Shown: piece by piece, positions 20,693 through 34,674 of the stretch
Position numbering within the stretch: position 1 is the first letter of the stretch
How the letters are laid out: every line of letters begins with the position of its first letter
Assembly (NCBI RefSeq): GCF_003369915.1
Contig: NC_046676.1
Location: forward strand, 13,684,001 to 13,748,000
Direction of reading: 5' to 3'
DNA: 64,000 nucleotides
Source: Drosophila miranda
Taxonomy: Eukaryota; Arthropoda; Insecta; Diptera; Drosophilidae
Notes under the pieces: generated by a model
What the model was told of the DNA's origin: nothing
The model's database searches: none
What the model saw: only the letters and a program-made list of their open reading frames with translations
Translations under genes and position numbers: made by a program

Positions 20693-23600
20693 AAAAAACG
20701 AACTTAGCCCACCTAAGCCCCCTATATTAAAGCAGTTCAACGACTTGAAGTAAATGTCGGAAAATATTACTGTTTGTAAATTATTCTTGTAGCTCCATGC
20801 CATCTTTCCTCTGAACTTACAAAAACTACGATATTTTTCATCTGACCTGCGCTAAAGCTATTAAATTTTCATAGTTTTCGGTGATATATGAAACTACTCC
20901 CTTGGTCTACAATGGGTTAATCGTTCTCCGTCAAGAATTTGAAGATTTTTTCCTCGATGTTGATATTTAATTTTATATTTCTAGCTAGCTAGAGCTTCCA
21001 TGCCTCAAAAAATAATTTTATGCGATTTATAGATACATTTTCTTCATGAAATGCTAATTTTAACTACTATAAAAACTATAAAAAAAAAGTTTTAGAAAAA
21101 AAGGTCAAACAAATACTCATCCTTTGACCTCACCATGACTACAGTAACCAAGGAAAGTGCTACGCGAGCTATTGGATAGATTTCAATTTCGACTTTAAAA
21201 TATACAGAAAAGAATACATATAATAACTAACCATACAGTATACAGTATACTGTAGTGTTAGAGATATAATTTACCGTAAATAATCCCCCTGAGTTCTATC
21301 TAGTGAAAATTCATTTAAAAAGCAGCGTAGTTCTCAGAAATTTTAACTGAAATAAAAGCAAATACTTTCTGGCCTACTTTCCATTTATATTTTATATTTT
21401 TATGTGATTTTCCCTCTCTTGTAGCCCTTTTTATAATATCCCGAACACATTTGGTCACATCATTTCCCCTACTTTCATTCCATTATGTTTAAAGCTTAGC
21501 ATCTTTATTTGAAAACACTTTGCACACAATTCGGCCCACTCACAGACAAACACGCCCCTTGGGGAGCTATAAGGAAGGTGGACGAGAGATTGGGAGGGGA
21601 AAAAAAATATTCTTTAGGCCACTTTCGGCTGCCAAAACTTTGCTCCTGCCGCCACACTTGTTATTATTGTAAAGGGGATGGAGAATATGAAAAAAGGTGC
21701 AGGGTTAAAGTTGAAAAACCCTTTATTTTGTCTCCCAGGAGGGGATGCGGTGAAGCGGCTTTTCTATATGGGATTTGCCTGCTCATCGATTATGAAAAGT
21801 TAACTAAAGGTCAGGGCCCCTTAGGACAACACGCAGAGATCACGACCAAACAAAGAGAAGAACAAAAACTTTAAAATGCTACAACAAAATACGAGTATCC
21901 ATTAGTTAAACATATTGTCTGCCATTCTCTCTGCTCTCGGCTCTGTGTACCTTTCACCATCCCGTCTCCCATACTCGACTATGTACATATACTGTATCTC
22001 TGGTCGATTGAAAGTACCAACGGGTACGGACACAACACTTGACCAGAAATTGACCAGGCTGTTTCCAATTTTTCCAATTGGATTGGCACGTCTGCCCAAT
22101 GCCCAGTGCCCACTGCCCACTGCCAGACCCTCACCAGCCAGCGGACATGGGTGGCTCTCGTTGGTGGTACATTTTTATTGGATTTTCCGAATTTTGGATT
22201 TGCGCTGCCATTACAAAATTGTAACTGTAACTGCCTCTGTTACGGCCTCTCTCGGCATTTTCTGCTCTGTGGTGTGGTTGAGCAAAGTGCAGCCGTGATT
22301 AGTTTACCGTGTGTGCGTTTGAAACGTTTTTGAAATAATTTGGAAATGTTTCACTTTGGCTTAGCTCGCATTCTGTGGGGAAAAAGTTAGCTCCGGTGCC
22401 GAGTTTTTGCTACCATCCACAGTGACGTGTAATCACTTTGGGGCAGATAGTTTGGCACAGAGCAAATCAAGTACATATCTATATAGAAGACCAATGGTTA
22501 ATTGATGGAGCGAAAGAGGAATTTTACATCAGATTCTGGACAAAAACCAGTTCGATAAAGGACACAGGGTACCACATAGTTGTGCACTTTTTCTCGCATT
22601 TTCTCAATGCTATGTCATTCTGGAAAACTTTCTTCGTTCCGTATTTGTTCTTTTCTTCATTTTGTTGTTGTTGAGATTTTACTTTGTCATTAATTTGACG
22701 CACAATGAATCGGCAGTTGGCAGTTTGTTTCGGTTTTTCCGTTGAGTTCAATTGTTTCGGCTTGCTTTCGAGATTATAGAACGAATGCTTTCATTTTAAT
22801 TTGCGATTTGCGGCAAGGCAAGCCATTTCGTCATTTGCCACACGACATCTCGAGAAGAGAATGCCACGCCATGCCAGTTGACAACTAAGCTCTAAAATTA
22901 ATTACACTTTTTCACTTTCGAATCCATCATCAGGACTCACATCCTCAGTACTGAATGCCCCCTCGAGTCGGCTCTAATCTCTGCCACACCCCCACTGCTG
23001 TTTTCGTATTAGCCACGCGCCCAACAATTTGCTTACCAGGCCATAAAAATATATGAAAACAAAATATCAAAACAGTTTCATGCCGCATAAAAAATGCGAG
23101 CACTGCGAACGCGTTCGGCATGCAAATCGCGGAGTTAACATTAACAGAGACTTAATGGACAGGCTACAGGATAACAGTGGATAACGTAGTATAACAGTGT
23201 TCTAAAAGCAGACTTCAACTTCCCCTGCGTATCCTTTCGGGTAGCAGCTGCTGTCGCTGTCGTCTTGGGCTTATCATTTTTTTTATCAGCCAGCCGGACA
23301 AGGAATTGACCTTGCTAGCAGTTTTACGCGCTGCTCATTAGAACCTAAATTGCTTTCCCCGGCTCTCAGTGTGTGCTTCTGTGCTTGTGTGCCCGCGATT
23401 ATTTGGCTTACTTTGTGTATTGTTATGGTTATGGTTGTTGGCGGACTTATCGATGGAAATGACAGGAAAACCAGAAAAGTTATATTCAGACTTTTCCGTC
23501 GTGAACTTTTTCAAGAGTGGATTATTGTGGGATTCATCAGAAAACGAGCCAAAAGTGAATAAAAAACTCGACTCGGGAATTAAATTTGCAATAAGTGAGG

Positions 23601-23817
23601 CAGCGGAAATTTCAAATATGCAACAAAAGGTTGCACAAAGGGACTTGATGAAAATTCTCATCCGCTTGCCCTTTATGACAATTTATCAGGGATTTCGTTT
23701 TTTATTATTTTTTGGTGTTGTTTAGCAGCAAACTATGTAGCCGATGGCGAAGTGAACGAAAAAATAAAAGAACGACATTAATTAAAATGCGATTTGTTTC
23801 TCGTATCGCAGAGGGAG

Positions 23818-23820
<3 letters not shown>

Positions 23821-23882
<62 letters not shown>
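23821..23882 (+). repeat. (GA)n microsatellite, about 31 units
   Basis: Uninterrupted GA dinucleotides for about 60 bp. Such tracts are GAGA-factor type sites in Drosophila, but no gene start is apparent here. Confidence 0.9.
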
Positions 23883-23885
<3 letters not shown>

Positions 23886-26800
23886 AAAAATATAGTCGTT
23901 CTCTGTTGGTGGGAATTTTCAGGCATTCATATTTGCCAAAACTAGACAAAGACCTCGTTCAAAGCCAAACGAAAAACCTCAATTAGTTGTGACAATACAC
24001 ACGGGGTGTGAGGGCTGTGCTTCTGCGAGAGCGGTAACAACGTCAAATCCAATTTTGGTAGAGCCCCAGCCACAGGCACCCACCCAAACAGACCCCCAGG
24101 CCACTCCACTAAGAACCCACCAACTCCGACACACACACACACATGATGGGAAATATTCGGATATGGAAATGCTTCATCCACATGGAACCTAGTCAAGCAT
24201 TGCATATAATAATAACGATTTTTTGTTGTTTTTGTTGTTTGCACTGTTGGCGGGCAGAATCAAGGCGAAACTACTCGTATCGCATGGGGTGGGGTCACAC
24301 CCGGGGATATAACAAATGTTGACATGTGCAGGGTTCCAAGGATAACACGCCAGTAGTGGGAGAAACAATCAGGGAGACAATTTGAGCCATTCCGGATTTG
24401 GTTGCCACTTGTTGACATCGGAATAGGATCAATAGATTAGAGAGAAATGGAATGGATTGGATTGGATTGATGGGTCTTCATTCGGTAACCAAAAGTCATT
24501 TAAAAAAAATGTTCAACTGAAATAGTTAATAGTAAATAGTAAATGCATCTAAACAAACATCAGGAATTCTTTGTGCAGAAATAATTGAAATGTTGACAAC
24601 TTTAATGGCACTCAAAGACACTCGAAAATCACAGAAACTAGCCCGTGGTAAATCAATAAAGGCATCTCAAAGCCATGTGCCACAATACAAGTCAATCCTT
24701 AATCTTCTAAACTACTAATTGAAGTGTCCTTGAGCATTTTACCCTCCAATCAATTGCTGTCATTCCTTTAGCTATTCTCCTTTTTAAAGTTCAGACCAGG
24801 AACTGGCCCTACCGACATTTCGACAAAGCATAGGTGGAGGAGTGACTTTCCCTGCGTGCCTCGCTCTTTGCCTTCCTTTGTTGCCCTCCTTCTGTTGCCT
24901 TCGAGGTAAATGGTGAAAAGCGGCTTTTGTCTTGTAATCGAGAACTTAAACATTTAACAAGTGGCTAGGGGTCTAAGCCGTCATCCGACAGCCGACATCC
25001 GACAGCCGGGGCCATCAATTTCAATCTGCATTTGTCTATTCTTAGCCCCATGTAAGCACCTGCGAATGGCTGCCGGAATGGGTGCTTTACTTGGATCCCA
25101 CATACTGACATGGGGCTGTTGTACGGAGTAGTCAGGGATAACAAAATTGATGAATGTTTTTAGCATGACTCGTTTCCAGTTACCCAAAACAACAAACAGC
25201 AAACAGAAAACAACAACTCGACTTTAGAAAAAACAGCAAACAAATGGCTGGAGGATGGAGGGCACAAGGCAAAAAGCCAGCGTGTGTGGAGTATTATCGC
25301 CATCATCCCATCGAGGGGAAGCACAGAAAAAAACCTATCAAAACAAACGATAATGTGGTCCCTCTGCTGGCGGGTCGCCTGATGATGTGCAGGATGGATA
25401 ATCAGGATGTCGATGCCATTAAGCGATGCGAGGGCGACTGGCCCCCAGCCCCGCTCCCTCTAGCTCCCTGTGCGATGATGTGCTGATTGCCCCGAGGCGA
25501 GCCAAGTCAATTGGTCAGTCAGCAATAAAATCAAGAAGAAATAAGAATCAGCGCAATTCCGGCTACTTGCTACTGTCTGTGGGTGTCGGTGTCCCCTCGT
25601 ACTCAACTATAAATCGAATTAAATCACGTTTAAATAGGGCAGCGAAATGGCGTGTCGGGTGTTTAGTGGGGGCCATCGCTTGAATGGCATAATGAATCGG
25701 CAGTAAAGTGAGTTTTTCTTAAGTCTCGAGGAGCCAAGGATTCACTCGAATTTGTTTGCGGAATCGGATAAGGCGAGGCCGATCAATTTCCCTGCCAACC
25801 TTCATTATTCCGATATTGCTGGATAGCTTTTAAGCTGAAGAATATACCCATTAACGTTAATTAGTCGAAATTGTATATTTGTTGTCGAAGTTTTAAGCTT
25901 CCGGGCATTTCGAGTGTCATTTCATTATTCAGGATGTTGGGCTAGCAGCAGCAGCAGCCCTTTGGCAGTTCCTGTTTCAGTACCAGCTTTGACTCGACTG
26001 CTGCTCAGAGAATTTGCCCTGGTTCATTTCCATTCATCGCAGCTCATTAGGCCACGCCCGCAATATGTTGCCTTCGCTTGGGGGTCGGTCGCCGGCAAAT
26101 TAAACTGGCCAACAATGGGCCCAGCAGACCGCAATTCATCTTCGTTTCATTATTTTCCTCTGTGGCAATCGTTGATGGCAAAGCTATAGCTTTGAGGCAG
26201 CCACTGTCTTGCCACTTTCCATTTTCATTGACGAATTTATTTATTAACATTCGAGTTCATTAAACCAAAAATTCAGTCCGCTGGAGGAGCTCAATTCAGC
26301 TCGGCACCGCTCCATCCAGAGACCACCGGGGTTTCACACGCCTCGATGGAAGCTTTTGGCCAAACGCATAAATCACTGCCCCGTCGATGTCGATGCTGCT
26401 GGGTGTCTAGTCCAACCACCAACAACACCAACACCAACACCGACCCCTCCCATCCACACTCAATCTTCTGTGCACCATCTCATCCTGAGTTCCTATCAAT
26501 TCGGGTTTCCTTCTCATTGCGCGCCTCCCTTGTCGGTGGAAAAGTTTCCCGGCGGTCTGGGCAACAAAGTAGTTTTTAAAGCTTTTCCAAAATATCTTTT
26601 GTTAAGCCGTAATGGAGAGGAGGCTGTGCTGGGGCAGGGGCGAAAGTATGGACTGCGGCACAACAACATCAACACAAGGAGCACGCTTAATCCATAAAGA
26701 TTTATTTGCAAACAAATTTCCCCCTTGTTCTCCCTGATTGGCCAAAAGTTTTTTAATTAATTTTCCCCAAAATGCTGTATACATAAGCGAAATATGTTAA

Positions 26801-29800
26801 AGTTTCTTCCACATTTAAGAGGCTCTTAATTATCTAATTAAAGAAGAATGCCCTTGTCAACCTATCGGGATGATTTTTGGTGGGAGCTGAATGCAACGAT
26901 TGCCAAAAACATTTCGATCCTAATGGAATTTGTAATTAGTTTCGGGGCCCACTTAATTGCATTTAGCGTGTAGGGCTACAAATGCATCAGACACAGGGCT
27001 AAAAGCAAAATGCTGTAACGCAACGCAACGAAACCGATTTTGCAGTTTCAATTAAATATTTCTCCATAGCTGCATGCGAATTTAATTTTAATATGGATAC
27101 GGGATACAGGTGTGTCCATTAATCGAGTCGCCTGCGGTACGGTATTAAATCAACCAAATTAATTAATTGGTTATAATTCCATTGTAGTTAGCTTCCTGTC
27201 GGGAATAATTATACCATATATTTGCCTCTCAGAAGGAAAGGCTGTGAGTTGTGGGCTAGTAAGTTATGCGTGGGAAGTGGCAGCCTGCATGTTGCATGTT
27301 GCATGTTGTTTGTGGCACATTGCGTAGTCCAGGAGAGACAGCAGCTCAACCAGGGATGCTATCTCTGTTCTGCTCACAGAAATTAGTATTGTATAAATAA
27401 GTATGCTGTTGAGTGGTATGGCTATACAGTTACATGAATAGACAAATTGGGGGATGGATATTTTAATAGATGTATAAATGCCCTTATGGCCGATGGAATT
27501 TGAAGAAGCGATAGATGGCTAAGTGAAGTAATTGATATACTTGAACTATGCTAATTGTTATCCAAACCTGAAATTTATTCAATGGCTTTCCATCTCTTAG
27601 TGAATATTTTGCCAGTACTTGCTTGTTTTGTTGCTTGAATTATTCTGAAAAGCCCACATAATGCGATTCCAATTAAACTTATTGTGAAAATATTTATTTT
27701 ACCATAATTTCCATAATTCGTAATATTTTTAGCTGCCAATGAAATTTTCCCCGTACTCGATTTTCTGATAGTTCGCACGTTTAGTTTGTGTTTGTTAGCC
27801 GCTCTGATATTTTTTGTTTTGGCTTTGAATTTGAATAACATGCGAATACATTATTACCTAAGTGATTCATTTACCAACAGCATCAGCTTGTATTTATATT
27901 TTCTGACGGTCTTTGTGTGGAATTTAAATATTTTGTGGCAGAGTTTACAAGAATACAGCTAGAAAAATATATTTCTACTCGTTTGTCATTACTACTCGTA
28001 TGTAAACATGATACGATTGTTGTCACTATATTGCATTCATTAAAAACGTTGGCTTTTTGTTGTGTTTTCATTAAAATGTTTTTAATTACTTGAAAATATT
28101 TTCTGTTGTATTTGGCAACGAATATGGAAAATAACAAAGGTAACTGAGCTTAATTGGTATTCATTAAAGCCAGTAAGTGTTTCTGGTTGAAACGCCGAAT
28201 TAAGTATTTAAAATCAATCAATTTTATTCCATTCAATTAAAGCACTGATTATTATTATTATTGTAATCTCCATCATTAATAAATTGAAGAGGGTGTTCAT
28301 TGTGTTCGAAATGATGTGCATTATATGATCGATAGAACTGTTGGACTAATAAAAACATTTAATACAAAAAAAAACCGTATTCCGTGATTATGTTTAATAA
28401 TAAACGATCAGATTGCCTTTATCTCAACATTTCAGACCACATTTATGTGCCTGAGATAGCCTGAGATATTTGGCGTATATTTATCCAAATAAACCAGGCG
28501 GGTTCTCAATTAAATTTTTATTTTGGTGTTAACAGCGTTTTTAGTTTTTTTCAACAACTTAAAAACAATTCTCTATAATAAATGCAATATATCATGGCAA
28601 CATTTTCATGGTAAGGGAATGACTACCGATCAATCAGCTCCGCATGATCTTGGGATTCCTTTCGAAGACCAACAATTCTACATTTTCATGAATTTACATT
28701 TATACTTACATGTATTTTACATGTTTATCTGTTAAATATATATGCTATTTGCTAAATATTATGTTATTGAGTTTGAACAATAGGCTGGTTCGTGTGTTGG
28801 CTAATGGAAAGCTCTGACATAGTGGATGCTATGTTAAGGCCTTGTTTAACATTCAACTGTTACGGTTACCCTTGATGGTTTGGTTGCTCTTAAAAAACAA
28901 AAATCGAAAGGAAAGTGTTTACCAAGAGAAACTTCCATATACATATGTATATTTAGACCGGTCCGCCAGATATCCGTGCACCGTCAATGCGGACTACAAA
29001 AAGTGTTCTGAGAAGGGTATATAAAATGCAATACACTAGTTTTCTAATAAACTAAATTACAATTCAAATCTAATTAAAATTATCTCCTTTAGCAATCCGT
29101 TTGTGTCCAGCAAATTACCTGAAAAAAAGACAAACAAATAAATAATAAGCTAAATAGTTTCCTCGCTTCTTGCCTTATTATCCACAACAGTCCAACAATG
29201 CCCTGATGTGTATTAATAAGATAATAATCTTTATTGAAATGTCAATATGTTGAGTTAAGTTAGCATTAAGTTGTTTGTTTCTATCGATGCCACCACAGAT
29301 TGTAAAGCATGTATGTAGAGGAGGCACTGATTGCATTGCAGGAATTCAATGTCCTTGCTTTATGTGTACTGCAATATGCCTTTAATGGGAAAAGTTCAGC
29401 CCTAAATGTTGCATTTCTTGTTGAAGCAGTCTAGCACATCATCAATGCCGAATGCCAAGCGAATCTCAATCTCGTATTAGGTGTCCGGGCTTTGGCCTCT
29501 CACGCGCGGACAGCTAATGACGTGAGACACATATTCGAGTGGCAAAATTGTCAAGCGAAATAAGAGCAAACCTGCATGACCCTGGGCCAGATTTATGGCC
29601 AAAGATCCAGAGAGCCAGCAGCTGAAATCGAGTGAAAGGCGTCAGCAGCTGAATTCCAAGTACTTGGTACTTCACGAAATCGCCACAGGCGCCACAGTCC
29701 ACATTGATGTTTGGATTTCGGCTTCGCTCTCCTGCTCTCCGAAGCGTAGCTCATAAGCGGATTATGCAGAATGCTGGACAGGCGGGATGGCGAGGAGCGG

Positions 29801-30612
29801 AGCTTATGGTAATAGCCAATTTGAGTGTCCCCGACTAGTGGTATGTAAGGCCAATGCCAAGAACCAACAAAAGCACACTCAAGACCTGTTTCCACAACTG
29901 ACGCATCGAGGGAATTACCTGCTGAACTTCCCCCAATCCGCCTGGCTGATGCGCGATGTGATTCCGATGCCATTTTGGGAATCAACTAATTGTTGTGTGT
30001 AATTAGCACCGCTTAGAGAGCTGCACTAGAGTCGTGAATAATAACAGAAGTACATACATACAGAGGTGCGAGAATTGTCATTTATCAGTCCCAATTGCTT
30101 TCCATGTCTGACATTGTCATATCTCGGGTCCCTCTTACGACATTGCGTTTTGTTATCTAACCTTATCTAACGTACAAATTCAACGTAATTGCCCATCTAT
30201 CTATCCAGAGAAAGGTTCATTGCATCCCCCAATGACTTCGAGTCAACTTTGGAGCGGAACGTTGTTCATTTCGCCTGTCAGCCGCACTTGTTCAACGTTT
30301 GTCACAATTGCACTCAACAAGTCGAGTCGCTGTCTGGTAATGAATGTTCCTGCTTAAATGCGACCGACCTCCCACTATCGAGCAATCTAAATCAGCTGAC
30401 AGCGTTCATTACACTTCCTCGACGGGTTCGGAACGTGTTGGCAAGTGTTTGTGCGTCAGGTAATGTGGTTAGCAGCACTCTGGGCTCTAGATGAGTCAGT
30501 GGGTAGGAGGAGGTAGGAGGAGCGCAGCATCGTGGATGATTGCTAAAGTTGCCATCAACTGGCGCACCTGACGGTCAACCGCAGATTTGTGGTAAATTAG
30601 AGCCTTGACACG

Positions 30613-30661
30613 CCTTCGTCTTCGTCTCCGTCTCCGTCTCCGTCTCCGCCTCCATCTCCGC
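30613..30661 (+). repeat. (CGTCTC)n hexamer repeat
   Basis: About seven imperfect copies. It produces an artificial Arg-Leu open frame on the plus strand. Confidence 0.85.
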
Positions 30662-33600
30662 TTGCGTCACGTTTCTTGTAAGTTCTCTCAAGGGAATGGA
30701 ATGAAATGTCAGACAAATCAATATTTGCATCGTAATACACGTTTGAATTATGCAAATGAATCGGCAATAATCGAAGAGCGGAGAGCTGAAACCTGTTGCC
30801 TCTACGGTCGCTGCTGGTGCTGGTGCTGCTGTCGCATTCAGTTCATTTCCATTCCACTTCATATTTAGAAGTCGACGATCGAGATATTAGTTTAGTTTTA
30901 ATTGCGCTCGAAAACGGTTCAGTTCGCTTCGCTTTGGTTTGGGAATCGTATCGTCTCGCCTCGTCTCGTCTCGCCCTTCGCAGAACAGATCCGGGACGCA
31001 ACTCTCGTCAGACGGTCACCTTTTTGGGGCATCGATAGTGGCGCGTGTAGGCCACCTTATAAGGAGTGGAATTTTAATTTTTTAAACCAATTCCCATCCA
31101 CAGGTAATTTTAGTAGAATCACGTTGTCTGTAATAATTTAATTAAGTTCGGACTATTTCCATGGAATATCATCAGAATGTGTGTCGCAGATATTTTCACA
31201 ATTTCATTACATGTGTTATTCACATTTCAATGTTTAATTTGCATACAAATCTGCAGCTGACACTTCAGTAAAGATAATAAAAATTTAACCATAGGGCTTA
31301 ATTAAAAACCATAAAGGCAACTATTAAACAAATTTAAAAAATCGTCATTCTCGTATATCAACACCAGAAAACAAACATCAGCAATCGTAAATATTGTAAA
31401 ATGAACAGAAACTTCTAGCGATCAATAGTTGACTAGACGGATACTCACAGATGAAAAAACCATTCACCTTTCGTTGTTCGGACAGTCCTATCATCCTTTC
31501 TGACTTACATGGTTTTTGGGACCTTTTTTTAGCTTTCGAGAGGGGCCTGTGGCCCCCATCCACATTTACGAAAACGAAAAGATATAACATACCAAAGATG
31601 CGGGCGAAACAACGGGAACATGTCCTTGTGGTTCAGGTGCAGACTTCAATCACACATACCTCGATGACAACAATGTAAACGAATGGGTGGAAAAAAGATG
31701 GAGCTCCGAACTTAATTGAATTATTCTCTTTCCTCTTTCCTCTTTCCTTGTGGCTGTCAGTCCTGTGGCTGCTCAGTAATGAAGTGCATATGGGCCTGCC
31801 TATGAATACGTAATCACATTCCTTGTTCGAGTGGGATATCCTGGCCCAATCCCAATGCCATATCATTTACTATCCGAGTCTTTGTTCCGCTTTTCCGCTG
31901 AAGCCACTGAAAAGTTGCGCCCGGACACAAGAAGCATGGAGTGAAATGGGAAATGGAAAAGGATTTTATGCTAATTAAAATGTACTTGGGAACGCCTTCG
32001 TCGATGCCTCGACTTTCCGGCAGCGTAAAGTTTATTTGACTTCGCAGCAACTAAGTTGCCACAAGGAAAAAGTTAAGTTTGTATTTTACAGAGAGAAAAG
32101 TGACCGAGAGAGAAAACTCTTTCGATTTTCAAGGGGCCAAAGTGTGCTAAATTGCACTTGATCACTCCAATTTCACTTTACACTTTAATCAAGCGAACTA
32201 TTGATTGAAAGCCACTCCGATCAGTTAATGGAGCGGTTCTTTATATGTATAAAGAGAGCTTGTAAGCCTACCCATTCGTGGCAACTACAGTACGGAATGG
32301 AACACTACAAATCCAATAAATACAGTCAACGCTAGTCCTCTTTGTACCATGCCGAATAAAGAAGCCACAACGCATCCCACCCACCGAACCCGAACCCGAG
32401 CCGCACAGCACACATATTCAAATTTCCCCGCCATGGCTTTTGTGCCTGCTCCGGACACGAGGTCGGAAAAACTTATTAAAAAGCGAAGCGGAAACGCGAA
32501 ATTGTAGGGCCATCAAACCACGCACACGTGAGTGGGTGAGCGGTGAGTGGGCGAGTGGGCGAGTGGGTGACTGCCGAGGGCCCATACCATTCATTGCTGC
32601 AGTTGATTGTCAGCGTAAGCAGACCCTGTCGCTTGTCTCATCAAAATTTTCGCGTGCAGCATGTGGCAAATGTTTTCGTTGCTTTTTTTTTTTTTTGTAT
32701 ATTAAATAAGTTATGATGATAGCGAGGCGAGAGACCCTCCGTGTTTGTGGCTGCTGCTCATTTGGCATAAATTACATTTGCAAGCACGATGGAGACATAA
32801 TTTTGTATTTAACTTGCGACAACAGAGAGAGGGAGAGAGACAGAGAGAGATAGTGAGATAGAGAGAAAAGAGTGGGTTGGAAATCGTTGGGGAAATTGCA
32901 TCAGCCATAACGAACAGTTTCCACACTTTATTGCATATTTCTCAATTAATGTTCAACAAAGCCCTGTGCCGTGGGTATGGCTATTCGGAGTCTGAATGGA
33001 ATTTGCATTCTCAATCCCTTCACTCGATTAAGTTAAAGGTGTGGGGCATGACTCTACCACATTGTAGCACCAGTTAAGGGATAATTGACAAAGGGCAAAG
33101 CATAGGCACTGAAAAGTGGCAGTGATTTACAAGATCTAAAAGATGGAATGCATTCAGCAGGATGAAAGGAAAGGTTAACCATGCTAACTGACGCCAATCC
33201 AAGTAATCTGTAAGCTCACTCTTTTCCCGGGAAAGTGTCAACCGTTCACAGTGTTTGCATTCAATCGAGGAAGTGAAGCATTTGTCCTTCTGTCCTCCAA
33301 TGTTTCTGTGCTTATAGCTGCCGAGTTGTGGAGGAAATGGAGACGACAACAAGTACATAAAATGCAGTAAGCAAATGAAAACCAAACCGAAATTCCATTG
33401 AATTTTCCGCACTCACTCACGCACTCACCCACAAACACTCACAGGCAGCCATACACCCACGCTCCCACATTCAGTAGCCCAACGTTCAACGAGACCGACG
33501 AGTGGGAGGACGCCGTGTTGAAAATAAGCAGCATAAAGGGCGGCAAAGCGGAAGTACTCGGCAAATACACAACTGCAAGAGTGGCTTCTTCCCCTGTCTG

Positions 33601-34518
33601 TTTTCGGGAGCGGACTGAGAGAATGGCAGTGAAAAGTGAATAAATATTTAAAGATTCGCTCGGGTTCGAGGTGGAGAATGCTATTTCAAGGCGTTCCCAT
33701 GCAACGATTTTTTCTAGTTTTCTCCCTCCCAGGAGATGTCGATTCAGATGCTGCAGTAGGAACCTTATTGGCCATTTGGAATTCGGAGCATCTGTGTGTG
33801 TGTGTCTATGTGTGTTTGCCACTTTCATTTCCGTTTCCGTGAATTTCAGCCTTGCATTGGAGTCCACAGTTCATAGCTAACTTGGATTATGGCTTACCTT
33901 AGCTTTTGCACTGCTAGCACTCTAACCAGCTGCCGTACCCTTTGGGTTTCCTCAAATATAGTGCAGCATTGTTGCTGCGTCTGCTGGAGTCTGGCAGTAA
34001 AACGTGCAAATTAGTTGGGGGCATCGACAGCTTTGCAGTTCCAGGGTAAGTTTCGCCCATGTGCATAAACGGAGCCACAATGTTGCACGTAAGCCGAAGG
34101 TTGTGGGTGTGTGAGTATCAAGTTTATAGGGAACAGCTTTATTTCTGAAAATTTGGGGAAAATTTGAGGAAGATCTAACCAAAGGTTAAACTCTATAACA
34201 TTCATGTGCTTTTCCATTCTATCAAAATATTTCAAATGATATTTCTGCATTATTTTTTCCAATTATGTATTTCCTTCATATTTATATCGCCGATTGATTT
34301 GCGTATCCCCAAAAGAAATGTACGTAGATAACAGGCTCTGTTAAATAAAAACTCTCTTAAGCTGTTCGTTTTAGCAGAGAGGGAAATTTCAACAGCCCCC
34401 TGTTAGCAGTAACAGAGAAGAGCAGCTGACTGTTGCCTGGACAATAACAGCGGGAAAATGTTATGTTCAGACATTAAAGTGCCAGTTGAAATGATTTGAT
34501 TGAACCGGCTTTGATATA

Positions 34519-34674
34519 CGAGGGCCGGCCGATAAGTAATCAGCCTTGACAGAGGAACACATGGCTAACCATCCAATAAATATTTGATTCGATTAGTGTT
34601 TTCTATCAGCTATTTAAAAATTAGAAAAAGTCGTGTTTTCTTTGGTAGCTCGACTATTTATCAGCCCACCCTCG
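34519..34674. mobile_element. Mariner-type MITE, 156 bp, flanked by TA
   Basis: Inverted terminal repeats face each other. The left end reads CGAGGGCCGGCCGATAAGTA. The right end, on the other strand, reads CGAGGGTGGGCTGATAAATA. With the flanking TA counted, 24 of the first 30 positions agree. Each end is bounded by TA, the target duplicated by Tc1/mariner transposases. The 90-100 bp interior is AT-rich and non-coding, so this is an internally deleted or MITE-type copy. Confidence 0.7.

Noticed and set aside
30575..30868. Open frames with Arg-Leu or Thr-Glu repeats on opposite strands.
   Set aside because: Produced by the CGTCTC hexamer repeat.
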